Shown here piece by piece: positions 22,595-34,152 of a stretch of DNA of 64,000 nt. This DNA is from Diogma glabrata (taxonomy: Eukaryota; Arthropoda; Insecta; Diptera; Cylindrotomidae). Below the pieces are notes generated by a model. It saw only the letters and a list, made by a program, of their open reading frames with translations, was not told where the DNA came from and did no database searches. The stretch's first letter is position 1; every line of letters begins with the position of its first letter. The stretch covers positions 373,989,663 through 374,053,662 of the forward strand of contig OY856186.1 in assembly GCA_963693315.1 (NCBI GenBank). The letters run 5' to 3'. The translations under genes were made by a program, and so were the position numbers.

Positions 22595-22809
22595 ACGAAC
22601 GAAACGAATATCAATAATTTGGATTCAAATCTTTATTATAGAATTATAAAACTTTTATTGTACTCGTTAATTTATACAGGTTTATTTTTAAATGCAGCTA
22701 CTACACAGTATAACTATAGTGGAGCGCAATAAATTCTATTCGGGTCTTTCTTAAAATTTCAAATTTTATCTTGTTTATGTTAAATGAAAATAAGATATTT
22801 TCCACCAAA

Positions 22810-22945
22810 ATAGTACATTATGATGCTAGGACGTGAAGCTAAAGATTTTTGACGGATGTGGAGTTTGCAAATCGAGGCGCTAGCCGAGATTTGCACCCAC
22901 ATTAAGTCCAAAATAGCTTACATCCGTGCATCATATACTATTTTT
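22810..22945. mobile_element. Palindromic hairpin P1 (copy a)
   Basis: An imperfect palindrome centred on GGCGCTAGCCGA (about 22877-22888). Outer arms are ATTATGATGCTAGGACGTGA and its partner CGTGCATCATATACTATT; inner arms are TTTGCAAATCGAGG/CCGAGATTTGCACCCACATT. The centre is CpG-rich against an AT-rich background. It is repeated at 23308-23442. Confidence 0.75.
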
Positions 22946-23307
22946 TATTCGCCGCAAGCAAAATATTTTAAGAAAAGTTGTTTATTCTAAATTAAAATTA
23001 TAAATTTTCATAAATTTTAAAATCAAAATATGTGGAACAAGTAAGTAACCTTTGACAAAATATTTATTATTTTTTCCAAATTATTGTGTAGCTATGACAA
23101 CAAATGATAACAACTATTTTAATTGGATAATGAAATTTGGAATTTAAGGGTTGCTTTGATAAAATTTATTTTTCATAGAATTTAAACAAATACAAATGCT
23201 TTTTACTTTTTTGGACGTAGCTATGACAACAAAATAAATAGTTGATAAGTGATACTTTAAAGTCGCAAATCACAGTAATAAAGTAAAACTTTAATATGTA
23301 GGCGAAT

Positions 23308-23442
23308 AAAATAGTACATTATGATGCTAGGACGTAAAGCTAAAGATTTTGGACGGATGTGGAGTTTGCAAATCGAGGCGCTAGCCGAGATTGGCACCCA
23401 CATTAAGTCCAAAATAGCTTACGTCCGTGCATCATATACTTT
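23308..23442. mobile_element. Palindromic hairpin P1 (copy b)
   Basis: Second copy of the 22810-22945 hairpin with only a few substitutions, carried along in the 0.5-kb segment duplication. Confidence 0.75.
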
Positions 23443-23650
23443 TTTTTATTCGCCGCAAGCAAAATATTTTAAGAAAAGTTGTTTATTCTAAATTAAAATT
23501 ATAAATTTTCATAAATTTTAAAATAAAAATATGTGGAACAAGTAACCCTTGAAAAAATATTTATTATTTTTTCCAAATTGTATGACAACAAATGATAACA
23601 ACTATTTTAATTGGATAATGAAATTTTGAATTTGCGGGTTGCTTTGATAA

Positions 23651-23980
23651 AAATAGTATATTTTCCTACAAGAGATGAAAACATTGTTTTTTTCGTGAGT
23701 AAACGTTTGTTCACGAGACGCGCTAGCGTCGAGTGAGACATGTTTACGAACGAAAAACGTTTTTATCTCGAGAAGGAAATGCAGTTTTTTCTATGATTCT
23801 AATATGTAATCGATATTTACTATAAATTATAAAGTTATAAATCGACAACAAAACATTCAAAATTCATATTCTATTTTTTCATGGCTACGCTGTTTAAAAT
23901 ACTTTGTAAAATTATATGAAAAACCATACCAACTATAATTTGTTATTTTTTTACACTAGTGAGTTTACTTTTCGCATAGG
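23651..23980. mobile_element. Nested palindromic MITE P2
   Basis: About 330 bases inserted between TTGCTTTGATAAAA and AATTTATTTTTCATAG; the duplicated unit at 23155-23170 shows the same site empty. It begins ATAGTATATTTTCCTACAAG and ends near TTTTCGCATAGGAA. A hairpin at 23658-23790 is centred on GACGCGCTAGCGTC. A related copy in reverse orientation is at 33836-33990. The target is an A-run, so TSD length cannot be fixed. Confidence 0.75.
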
Positions 23981-24390
23981 AAAAATTTATTTTTCATAGA
24001 ATTTAAACAAATACAAATGATTTTTACTTTTTTGGACGTAGCTATGACGACAAAATAAATAGTTGAAAAGTGATACTTTAAAGCCGCAAATCACAGTAAT
24101 AAAGTAACACTTTAATATGTAGGCGAATAAAAAAATTATTATAGGATGATAAAATTTTATTATACTTGTTATTTGCACAGTTTTATTTTTGAATGCAGCT
24201 ACTACACCGCTTTAATATAGTGGAGCGCAATAAATTTTTATCCGTTTTTTTTTTAATTTACTAACTTTAACATCGATTTTATGCTAGCACATACTTAACA
24301 TATATTTTTTTGTTTTATTTTTCTTTCAAATTTTTTTTTTGTTTATATTAAATGAAAAAGATATTTTCCACACAAAAAAAAAGAAATCAC

Positions 24391-25960
24391 ATCTTCAAAG
24401 AAATAAGTTATTTCGAAAAACAAGACCACTAACTGTGTGCCATTTTTAATTTTTCTTGTTAACAATATTAAAACTTGGGGGGATATTACTTTTTCTTAGG
24501 CCCCAAGAATTTTTTTTTATTTGATAGAGAATCACTCACTGAAGCGAATAAAACCAAAACGAGTTGTATCGGAGCCCCGGGGTCAAAGATACAGGCCTTT
24601 GAAAAAAGCAAAATCCATACAAAATTGCACTGGTTTTGACAAAAAATTTTTATTTTTTACTTATTTTTGCTTTATTTCCTATGTGCTTATAAGATAAACG
24701 ATCAAAACTGTCCCTTTTACAAAATTTTCTTAATTTTACGATAAAAATAATAAAAAAAAATCCACTCGCGCCTAAGTTAAAGTAATCTTGCCTCAAATGC
24801 TCATAACGTGGGCCCCAAAGGTTATAATTATTTTTTTTTAAGTTATTCATGTTGATTCTTTAAAATTATATATCAAAAATAACATTAAACGTCATTTGGA
24901 TTGCAACATTCGGTAAAAAAAAGTGTACTTTTATACGATATTTTTTTTTGGATATTATATCTTGGTCCCCGGGACTGATTTTCAAAAATTTTTTATTGTA
25001 ATATGCTTATAAAAGTGCCCTAAAAATAAAAAAAAAAATTGGCCGGGCCTAAGATAAAGTAATCTTGCGAAACTGTGGATCGCGTCCATATATTTAACTC
25101 ACGGAATCAAATCACCGAAAAATGATATTTTCCTTTTAATAATCAACCACTGGCTCTATCGACTTAATTAATTAATTTTTTTTATTTCTATTTTTGAGAT
25201 TCAAAAGAAAAGGATTAAATCCCGAACTTAGTTTAATTGATTATTAAACATCGACTGCCCAAACATTAAGCATTGTCCTAGCATAAATATTATTTTAGTT
25301 TTTATGACTAAAGAAAGACAAAAGTTGATTCATTGTCATTATGTCTCTTCTATTCGTTTATCGTCGAAACGTACAACAGGTTTTTTGTTGAAGTATTAAA
25401 ACATTTTTTTACAAAAAAAACACTTGCAAAAGGAAAGATCCACTATCTCTGTTTCATCTTTTTCCTCATTTAAGTATATAAAAAAAACTTTACAAAGGAA
25501 AGTTATGTGTATGATTACGTTCAATATGATATACTTTTTTGTTTATAAAATGCTAAGTGCGTCATAATTCCTTATTTCTTTATTTTCGTTTAGAGAAAAA
25601 AAATTGAAATAGTATTCTATATTAGGTTATATACCTTAAAATGAAAACAAAACATAAACACAATGAAATGAGTTTAGGAAAATTTCACGCTGGACAATAA
25701 AAGATTCATCACATTTGCAACTGATTATTTTAGATTCATGTTGAACAAAACTTATGTAACACGAAGCAGGTAATATTATAGTTGGAGAATGAGGAAATAG
25801 GGTCAGTTATCAGGATGCTGGTCTTTGCTGGTAACGCAGTCGGTTTAACTGTCTGACCTGTCAAGTTCCGACTTCCCGACAACCCACCTCAACTCCACAG
25901 ACGTCACCTGGCAGAATTCGTGAGCACAACAAACTTTCGCTAAATATGTTTAGAGTATGA
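24391..25960. other. AT-rich stretch, no gene recognised
   Basis: Two similar blocks contain CCTAAGTTAAAGTAATCTTGCC (24770) and CCTAAGATAAAGTAATCTTGCG (25050), each about 50 bases after ATGTGCTTATAA/ATATGCTTATAA, so there is an internal duplication of about 300 bases. The rest shows no frame or domain I can support. Confidence 0.4.
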
Positions 25961-25964
25961 TTCG

Positions 25965-26200
25965 TAACAGTTCTGCATCCCATCTTCCGGTTTTACACTT
26001 GCGGTAAATTTTTTTTTAGTTTTCTATTTGAATAACAGAATTTATGTCTGTTGGGATACTACACCTTTCTTTAGTGAACTAGTTTTGATGAAACTTTAGC
26101 AAAAAATGGGGATTTATATAAGAATGAACTGATAGCGATAATGGGCAAAGTAGGGGCCTCCTGAGCAAATTTTTAATATTTAGTTATTAATTGAAGTATT
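25965..26200 (-). repeat. 'ACCGGAAGT' family, partial minus-strand copy
   Basis: Contains AACAGTTCTGCATCCCATCT, TCCGGTTTTACACTTGCGG and GGGGCCTCCTGAGCA, the reverse complement of family words. It is interrupted and diverged. Confidence 0.65.
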
Positions 26201-27950
26201 TGATGGATATAAGCTCATTGCATCCAGTATGTTTTCTTTCCAAAGCTGTGGTGAAGTACGCCTAAGCATTCAACGTCACTATTTTTGTTATATTTTCAAT
26301 TAAAAGTTTTTAATTTGAAGTTTCGGCTGAGTGATCACTATTCTAAGTTGAAGTCAAAGTATGACATTCAGTTCTCGGAAATAAAAGTATTTAAAATGTC
26401 GATCTTTGCATGGTTGATAAATAGTAAGTGAAGATATTCAACGTGAATTTTCTTTATTTTGTATCGTTTAGATATTGTTAAACCTTTTAATCATCTAGTC
26501 CTGGAATAAATTGGACTGCTAGCGATTTTTGATTAATAGCATTTAGTCCAATATTTCACCATTTTTATTCAACACGTCGCCACGCTGCCTCTTTCAAGTT
26601 CTGTCACCTCCAATCTCAAATTATAAAATCTCTTTTACTGATTTAATAAGTCTTGTTGATGATTGACGAATTCATTTATAAGTAATTTAATTTGTGGTTT
26701 TATTTTGATTTATGATTTTTAAAGCAAATTATGATCGATAGTCATAAAAAAAACAAACAACAAAGTTAGATTAAGTGAATTAAATAAAAAAATCAAATAA
26801 ATTAAAATACTATGGAGGATGATATTTTATGACCACAAATCATAATATGTACAAAAATGTGATGGGCATATTTCACTAAGAATCTGTATATGGAGATTAA
26901 TCTAAATTCGAATGTAAATAAAAGTGAGATTTTAGTTCATTAAACATTTTTGGAAATTGATGACATCGTTTTAGAATAAACGTAACACAAATACGAGAGG
27001 GAGTTTATTAGTTCTTCTTACTCATCAAAACTATGTAATAGATACAACAAATAATATATGTAATAAGCAAATTGTGTCATTCATATAATGATTAGTTTTT
27101 TACAAATTCTTCAAAGTAGGTGTAATTATTAAGATTTAAGGGTTCTTCATTAGAAACCATTGGTTTTATAAACGTTATAGAAACCAAAGATAGAAATGTC
27201 ACTATCGGCTAATTGTTTTAAGTACATTCTTCAACATATTTGTTGGTGTTGTATCTATATCGGTTACCCCTTATGAAAAACGATAAACTTAAAGTTAAAA
27301 TTTTCTTATAGGCTCGAAACATTATTAGATAAGGTAATTGTATGGACTACAAAAGGTTTTCTATAACTGCCACTATGTGTTTTGATTTAGTTCTTATTGA
27401 TGAAATTCGTTGACCAAAAGAACCAAAATGCCGAAATTAGAACCGAAATATTTTTGATCGACATCGTACTTGGCTTACAAATAGTATAGGTGAATTATAA
27501 AAAACGGGTTTTACTTTTTAGACATATTTTAAAGAGTTTAATATGAGAACAGGATGGTCCGAAAGATTTCTGGGCATTCAAATTCAGGATAACTATGAAA
27601 TTAAATTGCAAGAGGAAGGCTCACCTAATCTAAGCTTTAAAGGTCAAAAACTAAAAAATTACAACTTATGGTCTAAATTCATTACATTGATTTTCGCAAA
27701 AATATTTTGCTGTAGATAGTAGCCTTTATGCTAAACAAATGAACTTTCTTGTGAAGAAGAAGACTACTCGCATGCATTTTTTTTAGCCATAAATAAGCAA
27801 CTAATTAAAGGTTGTTGAGATTATTATCCTCTTATTTATTTAACAATTGATTGATTTTAAGCTCAAACTATTGGTTTTGTGTCCACTTAATCGGTTGTTT
27901 TTTGATCACACACTGAAAAAAGTATTTCCTATTTCCAATTGAAATGCAGT
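26201..27950. other. Non-coding stretch
   Basis: No ORF of note, no clear repeat partner inside the window. It may be unique intergenic or intronic sequence. Confidence 0.4.
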
Positions 27951-27954
27951 TGTT

Positions 27955-28335
27955 TCAACCTCACCGTGCGGGCAAATATGGCGAATAGAACTACGAAATT
28001 GTTTCAACAACTTTACAGTTATAGAACGATGTAGTTGAAATAATCACACGTAATGTTTATGTAAAAATAAAATATAATTCAATTAATTTAACTACTTCTA
28101 TTTTGAAATGAAAAATTCATGATATAAGGCTAAAGAAATTTTTTTTCATTGAAATAGCTATTAACTTTATTTAACTACTGTTATATTGGATGTAACAATT
28201 TATATTTTAAATAAACCTCATTCTGTTGCTAGGAAAATGTTAGTGTGTAGTTGTGCCAATCACGGTGAAATTGTTTGCAAATATTTTTTATTTGTTTGAA
28301 TAATAAACTGCTAACTTCGAGATGAGGTTTGTAAT
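27955..28335. repeat. Dispersed repeat, copy 2 (partner at 1-370)
   Basis: Same order of words as 1-370: GGCGAATAGAACTACGAAAT, GAACGATGTAGTTGA, AAATGAAAAATTCATGATAT, GAGGTTTGTAATGG. The left edge here (TTGTTTCAACCTCACCGTGC) gives the part missing beyond the window start. Confidence 0.65.
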
Positions 28336-28577
28336 GGGCAAGATATTCCATGTGAGTTGTGCTTCCATTTCCATCCTCTTTACCTATAGTATTATACTAT
28401 AGAGATCTTTGAAGTCACTATACTTCTCAACTCAATTGTATGTAAGAACACAATTATTTAAACTATTTCTAAAATTTGACACTTCCGGAAGCTCGTATCA
28501 ACTCATTTTTTTTCTATTTTTCATTCATAATATTTTTACATAATTATAAAAATCAAAAAAGAAACAAATTGCAGAAT

Positions 28578-28646
28578 ATGCAATTTAACAGTAACAGAAA
28601 ATTTATGCTGACCGTGTATTTTTTATTTTGGCTTGTGCCATTGAAG
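28578..28646 (+). CDS. Candidate signal-peptide exon (weak)
   Basis: ATG at 28578 opens 23 codons, with a hydrophobic run MLTVYFLFWLVPL after a short polar N-terminus, ending at AAG|GTTAGA, a possible splice donor. It could be the first coding exon of a secreted protein such as the EGF gene downstream. Against this, it would end in phase 0 while the first recognised EGF-gene exon needs one leading base, so at least one further exon would be required. It may be chance. Confidence 0.2.
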
Positions 28647-28729
28647 GTTAGATTTTTTTTATGTAAACAAATTAGTTCGTTTTGGAATATGGAATTAGTC
28701 GGTATGGTTGTTGGAGTTGACTAAGTTGG

Positions 28730-29165
28730 TTGAGAGATAAATTTTTGTTTTCATATCGAGTGAAGTGAGAAACAATTTAAACAAAAAGAATTACATTTAA
28801 GTGAAAGTGGTAAAAATATTCTAATTTAAGAAAATATATTACAAATAATTGAAAAGTGATTTTTGTGACTGATTTGGGATTACAATGAGAACAAAAACAC
28901 GTATATGTTAGTGAAAGTTTTACACCCAATGTTAAGAAAATGTATTGATTCTAAGAAAGTGTCAGAAAGTGAAAGAAAAACTGTCATCAAATTATTGCCA
29001 ACGAGTGCATTGTTAACATTGTCGAGTGATTTGTCTACTGAACATTGGAGAAATCGGTATAGTATACCAACAGGATTTGAACTTCAGCTAGTTGAACATT
29101 CACAATGACTGCCAGCAGAGCTAAAATCGAAGTGATGGTGGCTACTATTTTTCTGCGCTAATGGT
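28730..29165 (+). other. Possible non-coding/5' exon with a 67-aa ORF
   Basis: Sequence is less AT-biased than its surroundings. It contains an ATG-started ORF at 28905-29108 with LLPTSALLTLSSDLSTEHW and ends near AATG|GTAATG, a possible donor. I do not recognise the peptide. It could be a 5' UTR exon with an upstream ORF, a short gene, or chance. Confidence 0.25.
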
Positions 29166-29559
29166 AATGTATCAAACCTAACGAAAAGAACAAATCACCA
29201 ACCTCGATTTATTTAACTGTAACAATTTTCTAGTTCAACAGTAGCTCAATAGCTCAAAAATTTCAAAAATGTTTGTAGTTAGTGATCCACTTCACAGACA
29301 ACATTTTCAATGCAACCATATTAAATGATAATCTATCGAATAGCAAACAGGTATCAGGTATGTTATCGCATAATTTTTCAACCTAACGCTTTTCGGCGGA
29401 AATTGAGTTCATCTGACTTGTTAAACTGTTTTGATCTAATCTGATCTTGTTTGTTCATTTCTATATTTCGTTTCACTCAATATTCTTAACGTAGCAACAT
29501 TTATTCTCTTTTTACGATTATTTTACGTCACAAAAACACAATTTTAGAATTTTAATCAA

Positions 29560-30290
29560 ATGAATCAAAAGCGGTGTTTTCGAAAACTACAAAAAATTGT
29601 TTGGCCTAGGAAAAAATTCACCTTTCATAAGACTCGACATAGTCAAAAATATTTTTTTCTCAAAATTTCCACTCTCAACCCCCTCAAAATAACATTTGAA
29701 ATGATGAGCGGACCGCTATAGTTTTCATTCAATCTTTACAAGATTGTCCATAACCAAGGATTTTTTCACATTTTTTCTTTTGTAATGTTCGAAGTTAAGA
29801 GGGGGGGGGGGGGGGGGGGCAGAAATATTTTTCACATTTTTTAACATAACTCAAAAACTGCGTTTTTGAAAATTACAAAAATAAAATGGTTTATGGCTAA
29901 AAAAAAATCACCGTTCATATGGATACCCCACTCAACAAGGTCAAAAATAATTTTTTTTCAAAATTTCCACTCTCAACCGCCTCAGAATCACATTTGAAAT
30001 GATGAGCCAACCGCTATAGTTTTTGTTCACTTTTTACAACATTGCCCATAACCATGAATTTTTTCAATTTTTTTCTTGTGTAATGTTCAAAGTTAAGGGG
30101 TGGGGACAGGAAAAACAGCACTCGTTTTTGGCAATATCAAAAAAACTAAGCAGTCGAAAAATCATTGAAATTTTTTGATCTTTTTCGATTTTTCTAAACC
30201 AAACTCGAATTTATTATGTAGAAGTTCGGACGGACACCGAAGTCTCACCAATAGGGTACCGTTTTTACTTTTTTAAAGTACGGAACCCTA
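29560..30290. mobile_element. 'GGTTCCGT' repeat element, copy 1
   Basis: Two tandem ~295-base sub-units share TTTCCACTCTCAACC, ACATTTGAAATGATGAGC and TTCTTTTGTAATGTTC. The right part reads TTCGGACGGACACCGAAGTC and ends ACGGAACCCTA. A second copy lies at 34153-34960. AGGGTTCCGT/ACGGAACCCT ends occur in widespread insect repeats; the class is not settled here. Confidence 0.7.
29801..29819. repeat. Poly-G tract, 19 G
   Basis: Nineteen consecutive G in an otherwise AT-rich repeat; the homologous site in sub-unit 2 (near 30096) has only GGGGTGGGG and in copy 2 (near 34597) GGGGAGGGGGGG. It is an expanded G run, prone to sequencing error. Confidence 0.9.
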
Positions 30291-30692
30291 AAACCATATA
30301 AATAATAAGGATGACGAAAAAGCACTAATTTTCTTCTTCTGCTATGGAATAAAAAAAATAAAAATATAATCGTGAACAGAAAAAAAAAATTAGTCCATTT
30401 TCGTCATATTGGTTTTTACGAGTTATGAAGAATTTCGAATTGTTTTTTCAAAATATCTTCAGAACTATTCGTTTTAGGCAAAAAATAACCGTGATCTTTT
30501 TTGTAGAAAATTTAATTTCTTACAAAAATGTTTATATGATTTTTTAAAAATCTGCATACGGTTTTATCAACAAATCAACTTCGATGATTTTGAAGAACGT
30601 TTTTTTTTAATTTAAAAAAACACCCTTGTGTTTTTTTTACAAAAAAGATTTTTTTTGGAGGCGTTTGAGAAATTTTAATTTTTAATGACCAT

Positions 30693-32000
30693 CAGGGATG
30701 GGGAACCTTTTCACCATTAAAGGCCAATTATAATTTGGCAAATCGTTAACAGGCCGCATTATACCGAGTATTGCAGTTATCAAGTTTGGTGGCTCACTGT
30801 CATAGTGACAGAATGCAGAAAGATTTCTTTGTCCGTACATCATCCAATTGGAATGCTTTGCCCGAATCAATAGTCTCAGGGCAATCCACAAAAGCTTAAA
30901 AAACGTCCATCAACAACTCAGAACGCATGTTGTAGCAGGTCTTAGGTTTTAAAATGAATCTATGTGTTGTTGTGACAAAAAAAAATTACTTAAATATATC
31001 GCTATTTTTCGGGAGCACGAAAAATAAAAATTTAGACAATAAATGACAATTTCACAAATTCAATTTATTTATTAATTATTTATTTAAAAAACATACATAG
31101 TTCATAAAATAAAATAAAAAGTTGTAAAACAGATAAAGGTCCACATAACCGATTTCATGGAACTTTTGCGTTAAAAACTTGATAAAAACGACTTTATATT
31201 AGCTTCCAGCTTAGTACCTTGCTTAGTGCCTTATTATTACCTTGAGTTGGTCTTCTAAATGAACATCAGCTATCTGAGTCAGCCTTAAATTGGTCTCCAT
31301 TTGGGTTCAAAATGAAAAAGTTTATTCGCAACAGTAAGTAGTTCCAAAGCTAGAAAGAAGTTGAGGAGCGTGTTCGCGTAAACATAGGCTCAACTGCATT
31401 TTGTCGTATTTCAATCGGATCTTTCTTTGCATCAAAAAGAGATTTTATATTCATCTTCACATAACTCAAATCACAACATCTGTAGTTCACTCGGTGCTTT
31501 TGAGATATCAACTAGATGTGGTTTAAATGCTTATTTCATTGTAAGAGTATGTTCTTCAAAACCAGAAAACCGTTCCGTCTATTCTACAATTAATGAGTCC
31601 AAAACAGTTATGTAATCATGAAATATGAAACTACCAAGTTCCTGTTCATTTAATTTTTTTGCTAATTGCGGAAAATGTTCCTCAGAAATTTTCGATCGAG
31701 ATAAAATAGTTTTAAAAACTAATAATTTTTTTCGAAATGCATGGATTTTTTGCCACATATCATAAACATGACATAAAGTTACCTTGGAAAGGAATATTTA
31801 AAACTTTCTGCTTTATCATAATTTTAAACAAAATGCAGAATTTTCTCGGATAAAATTTAAAAGTACAATAATTTGTCTCTATATAGTATTGCTTAATGTA
31901 GTAGATTAAGAGCAAAGATTTTGTTAGTGCAATATACAATGAAAGAAAATTATTGTTTGTAAATTTAAATTAATTTTTGTAGCAATGAAACAAATCCTTT
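30693..32000 (-). pseudogene. Decayed hAT transposon with C-terminal transposase relic
   Basis: CAGGGATGGGGAACC at 30693 is a typical hAT terminus. Minus-strand translation at about 31200-31860 gives pieces in several frames that match the order of a hAT transposase C-terminus: PFQGNFMSCL, then LREHAPQLLSSFGTTYCCE and RLTQIADVHLEDQL, which resembles the hAT dimerisation region (FGTTY.CE..FS ... RLT..HLE). Many stops and shifts are present. The far end may lie near 35090 (GCGGCCTTAAGGCCTGGACC), beyond later insertions, but this is weak. Confidence 0.6.
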
Positions 32001-32469
32001 TGTTTTGCCTCTCGTTGAAGGTGCACCATGGCGGTGCACACACTCACCAGATTATTCAGATTTAGTCCTGATTCACAATATATTTGTTGAATGTTATCAT
32101 GGATATCTATTCCACGTGTTCTTCCAGTAAGTGGCCCATACCGAGTAGTTTCTCATAACATTGAAAATCTTTAGAAATAAGTAGCACGAATAAAATAAAA
32201 ACCTGAGCCGAGTCAGTTTTATCAGTATTCATCTAACGGAAAATAATACATATTGTTTTTGAATAATTGTGCGAAGCGGTTCTGTTACATTGTAAGTTAA
32301 TTTTCTATCAGTAAAAGCACTTCTTGAAAGAGGTAGTTGTTTATATTTGCAACATTCTCAGGATCTAAGCATCCAACTGCTTCAACAATGGATTATTCTC
32401 AGCGTTTATTCCACAAATAATACTATATTTTGGTATAAACACCCAATGTATCGATGATTCAATAGTAAA

Positions 32470-33735
32470 AATAGTATATTATTTAATAAGGAGCTAAAGT
32501 GCACAAAAAGTCACTTTAACACCGAATTAAATACACTATTTTTTCGGCAAACGTTTAAATTTTTTATAAATATGAAACTAATACACCAAAATTTTTATAA
32601 ACGTGATTTATTATCGTCAGAGTGAGAAAGGTACGTCCAAAAAAATAAAAAACATCTAAATTTGTATAAATTATATAAAAAATAAAATTTATTATTAGAG
32701 CAACCATTTAATTACAAATTTCATAATCCAATCAAAATATTTGTTATTTTTTGTTGTCAAAGTTATGCAATTTGTTTAAAATTAACAAATATTTTGTTCA
32801 AAAAATACTTCTTTTGAACAAGTTCATAATCTCATGTTATGTTGCTTTTGCTGCCGCCGCAAAAATATGGAAAGAAATGGTGACACTTTTTCTGTCGCCG
32901 TAAAAATATGAAGTTACTTTACTGCCGCCGTAAAAAAATGGCACAGCTTTCCAGCCGCTTTGATCACATGTAAAAAAGTAAGACTTTAGTCTTCTCCCAA
33001 GTCGCTGTAAAGTTAAATTTTACAGTTGTTTGCCGAAAAACTATTTTTCTACGATAGCAAATGAAAAGTCTATTTTCTTGCAGGCATGAAATCATTTTCG
33101 GTAAATAATAAATTGTAGCTGCTATGGTATTTTCATGTAACTTTACAAAACTTTAAATCAAAGTAACCGTTAAAAAAAGAATATTAATTTCGAATGTATG
33201 TTGTTGATTTCTAACTTAATAATTTATAATAAATATCGTTTTTCGGCAAACGGCTGTAAAGTTTAACTTTACTGCCGCTGGGAGTAGCTAAAGTCTTACT
33301 TTTTAGCCGGCGGCTGCAAAAGTAACGCCATTTTTATTTTATCTGTCGGCGGCTGTAAAGTAACTTTTATATTTTTACGGCGGCAGTAAAGTAATTTTCA
33401 TATTTTTACGGCGGCAGTAAAGTAATACATGATATTATTAATTTGTTCAAAACAGAACGCATTTCAATTCATTTTAATGAATTAAAATCAATAAAAATTA
33501 ATTTCGGAAAATTTATTACCTAAAACATATTTATAAAAAATTTGATGCATTAATTTCATATTTTTAAACAAATTTAAACGTTTGCCGAAAAAATAGTGTA
33601 TTGAATTCGGAGCTAAAGTGACTTTTTGTGTTTCGTGTATAGTTGTCGGTCTCATTACAGTCGGCCGCCGAACTATAGACTCAACACAAAAAGTACAACT
33701 TTAGCTCCTAATTCAATAATATACTTTTATTATTT
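32470..33735. mobile_element. Large foldback element FB3 with GC-rich repeat motifs
   Basis: The arms pair as reverse complements around a ~170-base centre (33060-33230). Outer blocks are ACTATTTTTTCGGCAAACGT against CGTTTGCCGAAAAAATAGTG, and GGAGCTAAAGTG with CTTTAGCTCC. Inner blocks consist of repeated CTGCCGCCGTAAAAA (left) and TTTTTACGGCGGCAGTAAAG (right), several copies each. The left outer arm lacks about 60 bases present on the right (33630-33690). No transposase frame. The architecture, sub-repeats within long inverted arms, recalls foldback elements. Confidence 0.85.
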
Positions 33736-33835
33736 AGTATTTATTGAGGTTACTGTTGGCACTTGGCGAAACATTATTAATAATAAATTTATTTTTAATA
33801 AAAGAAACACTTGTTTGTATTATTTATTTACCATC

Positions 33836-33990
33836 GTAGAAAAAATTGCAATTTCCTACGCGAGATCAAAACATTTTAGGTTCGTTAAATTGTCCCATTC
33901 GACGCAAGCGCATCTCGCTAACAAGTTTTCACTCACAAAAAAGGAGTGTTTCATCTCTTGTAGCAAAATGTACTATATTCTATTATGCTA
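33836..33990. mobile_element. Palindromic MITE P2, second copy (reverse)
   Basis: Reverse complement reads ATAGTACATTTTGCTACAAG, then AGATGAAAC, a CpG-rich centre and GATCTCGCGTAGGAAATTGC, parallel to 23651-23790. The 167-residue frame spanning it has no biological support. Confidence 0.65.
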
Positions 33991-34152
33991 CCGGCGATAT
34001 AAACGTAGTATTAAATGGGTTATTGTTACTTCGCTATTTTTAAACCGAAATCATGAAAAATTCATCTACAGAAGTAGACAAAATATTTTCAAGAAAAAAG
34101 GATTACGTATTTTAAAAAAAGTCAGGTAAGTGCGAATATAATTCGCTCGCTG

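Larger units (their letters stand above)
22600..24390. repeat. Segmental duplication, 0.5-kb units with shared flanks
   Basis: A unit starting AATAGTACATTATGATGCTA occurs at 22808 and again at 23306, 498 bases apart and highly similar. The second is interrupted at 23651-23980 by an unrelated insertion, then resumes (TTTTTCATAGAATTTAAAC) to about 24130. The flank 22620-22808 (AATGCAGCTACTACAC, TAGTGGAGCGCAATAAATT) is repeated at 24130-24390, so the arrangement is X-Y-Y'-X'. No coding content. Confidence 0.85.

Noticed and set aside
33626..34129. A 167-residue plus-strand frame
   Set aside because: It starts inside foldback FB3 and runs through the P2 palindrome; composition is random and no domain is visible.
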